From JBFJWR01 sp041623535 (GTDB taxonomy: Bacteria > Pseudomonadota > Gammaproteobacteria > Pseudomonadales > JBFGWM01), in NCBI GenBank assembly GCA_041623535.1, contig JBFJWR010000198.1:1-5657 (forward strand): a DNA stretch of 5,657 bases, written 5' to 3'. This document shows, one piece after another, positions 5,523 to 5,657 of this stretch (position 1 is its first letter; each line of letters opens with the position of its first letter). The position numbers were made by a program, and so were the translations under genes. Below the pieces are notes generated by a model. It did no database searches. It had not been told where the DNA came from and was given only the letters and a program-made list of their open reading frames with translations.

Positions 5523-5657
5523 TCATTCGCCAGGCACTTCTTCCACATCCAGTTCCACTTCCGACTCATCCTCGGTCGTCAGCCCAAAGTCATCCAGTTC
5601 CAGTGTGCTTACTGAGGCTGCACCAGGCAGTTGCTCGACGCTGCGCAGCTTTCTTTC
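5523..5657 (-). CDS. Acidic C-terminal tail of an unidentified protein (5' part beyond window)
   Basis: On the minus strand one frame is open from the window edge to a TGA at 5525-5523, giving 44 residues. The other two minus frames are broken within about 70 bases. The peptide starts ERKLRSVEQLPGAASV and becomes strongly acidic (LELDDF, TTEDESEVELDVEE) before ending VPGE. Its codons (CTG, GAT, GTG, GAA) are consistent with real coding sequence. An acidic, low-complexity C-terminus is a common type of ending and does not identify a family. The gene converges on higA with about 90 bases between. Support is the open frame and codon use only, so the reading as a real gene is moderate. Confidence 0.5.
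   Translation of the reverse strand, partial: ERKLRSVEQLPGAASVSTLELDDFGLTTEDESEVELDVEEVPGE

Noticed and set aside
5357..5569. A 70-codon minus-strand frame opposite the higA end
   Set aside because: It overlaps the firmly identified higA and, in another frame, the more plausible acidic reading that runs off the window. Its Trp- and Cys-rich peptide looks like a shadow.
1..5657. CRISPR arrays, insertion sequences or tandem repeats
   Set aside because: No regularly spaced repeats, transposase motifs or long terminal inverted repeats were seen when reading through the window.

Overview
The window looks like chromosome from a moderately GC-rich gammaproteobacterium. The order pal-cpoB-queE-queC-tRNA-Lys is the arrangement I know from Pseudomonas and relatives. 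The proteins resemble gammaproteobacterial versions: YbiT matches the E. coli protein almost motif for motif, and QueE and QueC are of the Pseudomonas type. No genus can be named from this sequence alone.

Region 1 (1-2758, + strand) is the distal end of a tol-pal operon running into queuosine-precursor genes. It holds the C-terminal part of Pal (peptidoglycan-associated lipoprotein), then the periplasmic TPR protein CpoB (YbgF), QueE and QueC. Gaps between these genes are 7 to about 40 bases, which suggests one transcript. Pal and CpoB act in the Tol-Pal envelope-constriction machine. QueE and QueC carry out consecutive steps to preQ0, the 7-deazaguanine precursor of queuosine in tRNA.

Region 2 (2761-2919) is a complete tRNA-Lys(TTT) with encoded CCA. 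It has its own promoter-like elements starting two bases after the queC stop, and is followed by a clear intrinsic terminator that probably ends both the tRNA and any queC read-through.

Region 3 (3013-4605, + strand) is a full-length ABC-F ATPase of the YbiT subfamily, starting at GTG.

Region 4 (4606-5657) looks more accessory. Next to ybiT is a stretch whose minus strand reads like coding sequence but has no complete gene; it may be a remnant. After it comes an intact HigB/HigA (GraTA-like) toxin-antitoxin pair. Two inverted repeats with TAACG/CGTTA-type half-sites lie just before the toxin start, the second a perfect 8+5+8 palindrome, and they form an obvious candidate operator. A 9-base direct repeat brackets the toxin-antitoxin segment. 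The window ends in the acidic C-terminal tail of an unidentified minus-strand gene that converges on higA.

No wholly new system is evident. The most interesting features are the toxin-antitoxin control region, including a possible leaderless toxin mRNA, the gene remnant beside it, and the unusual queE start.
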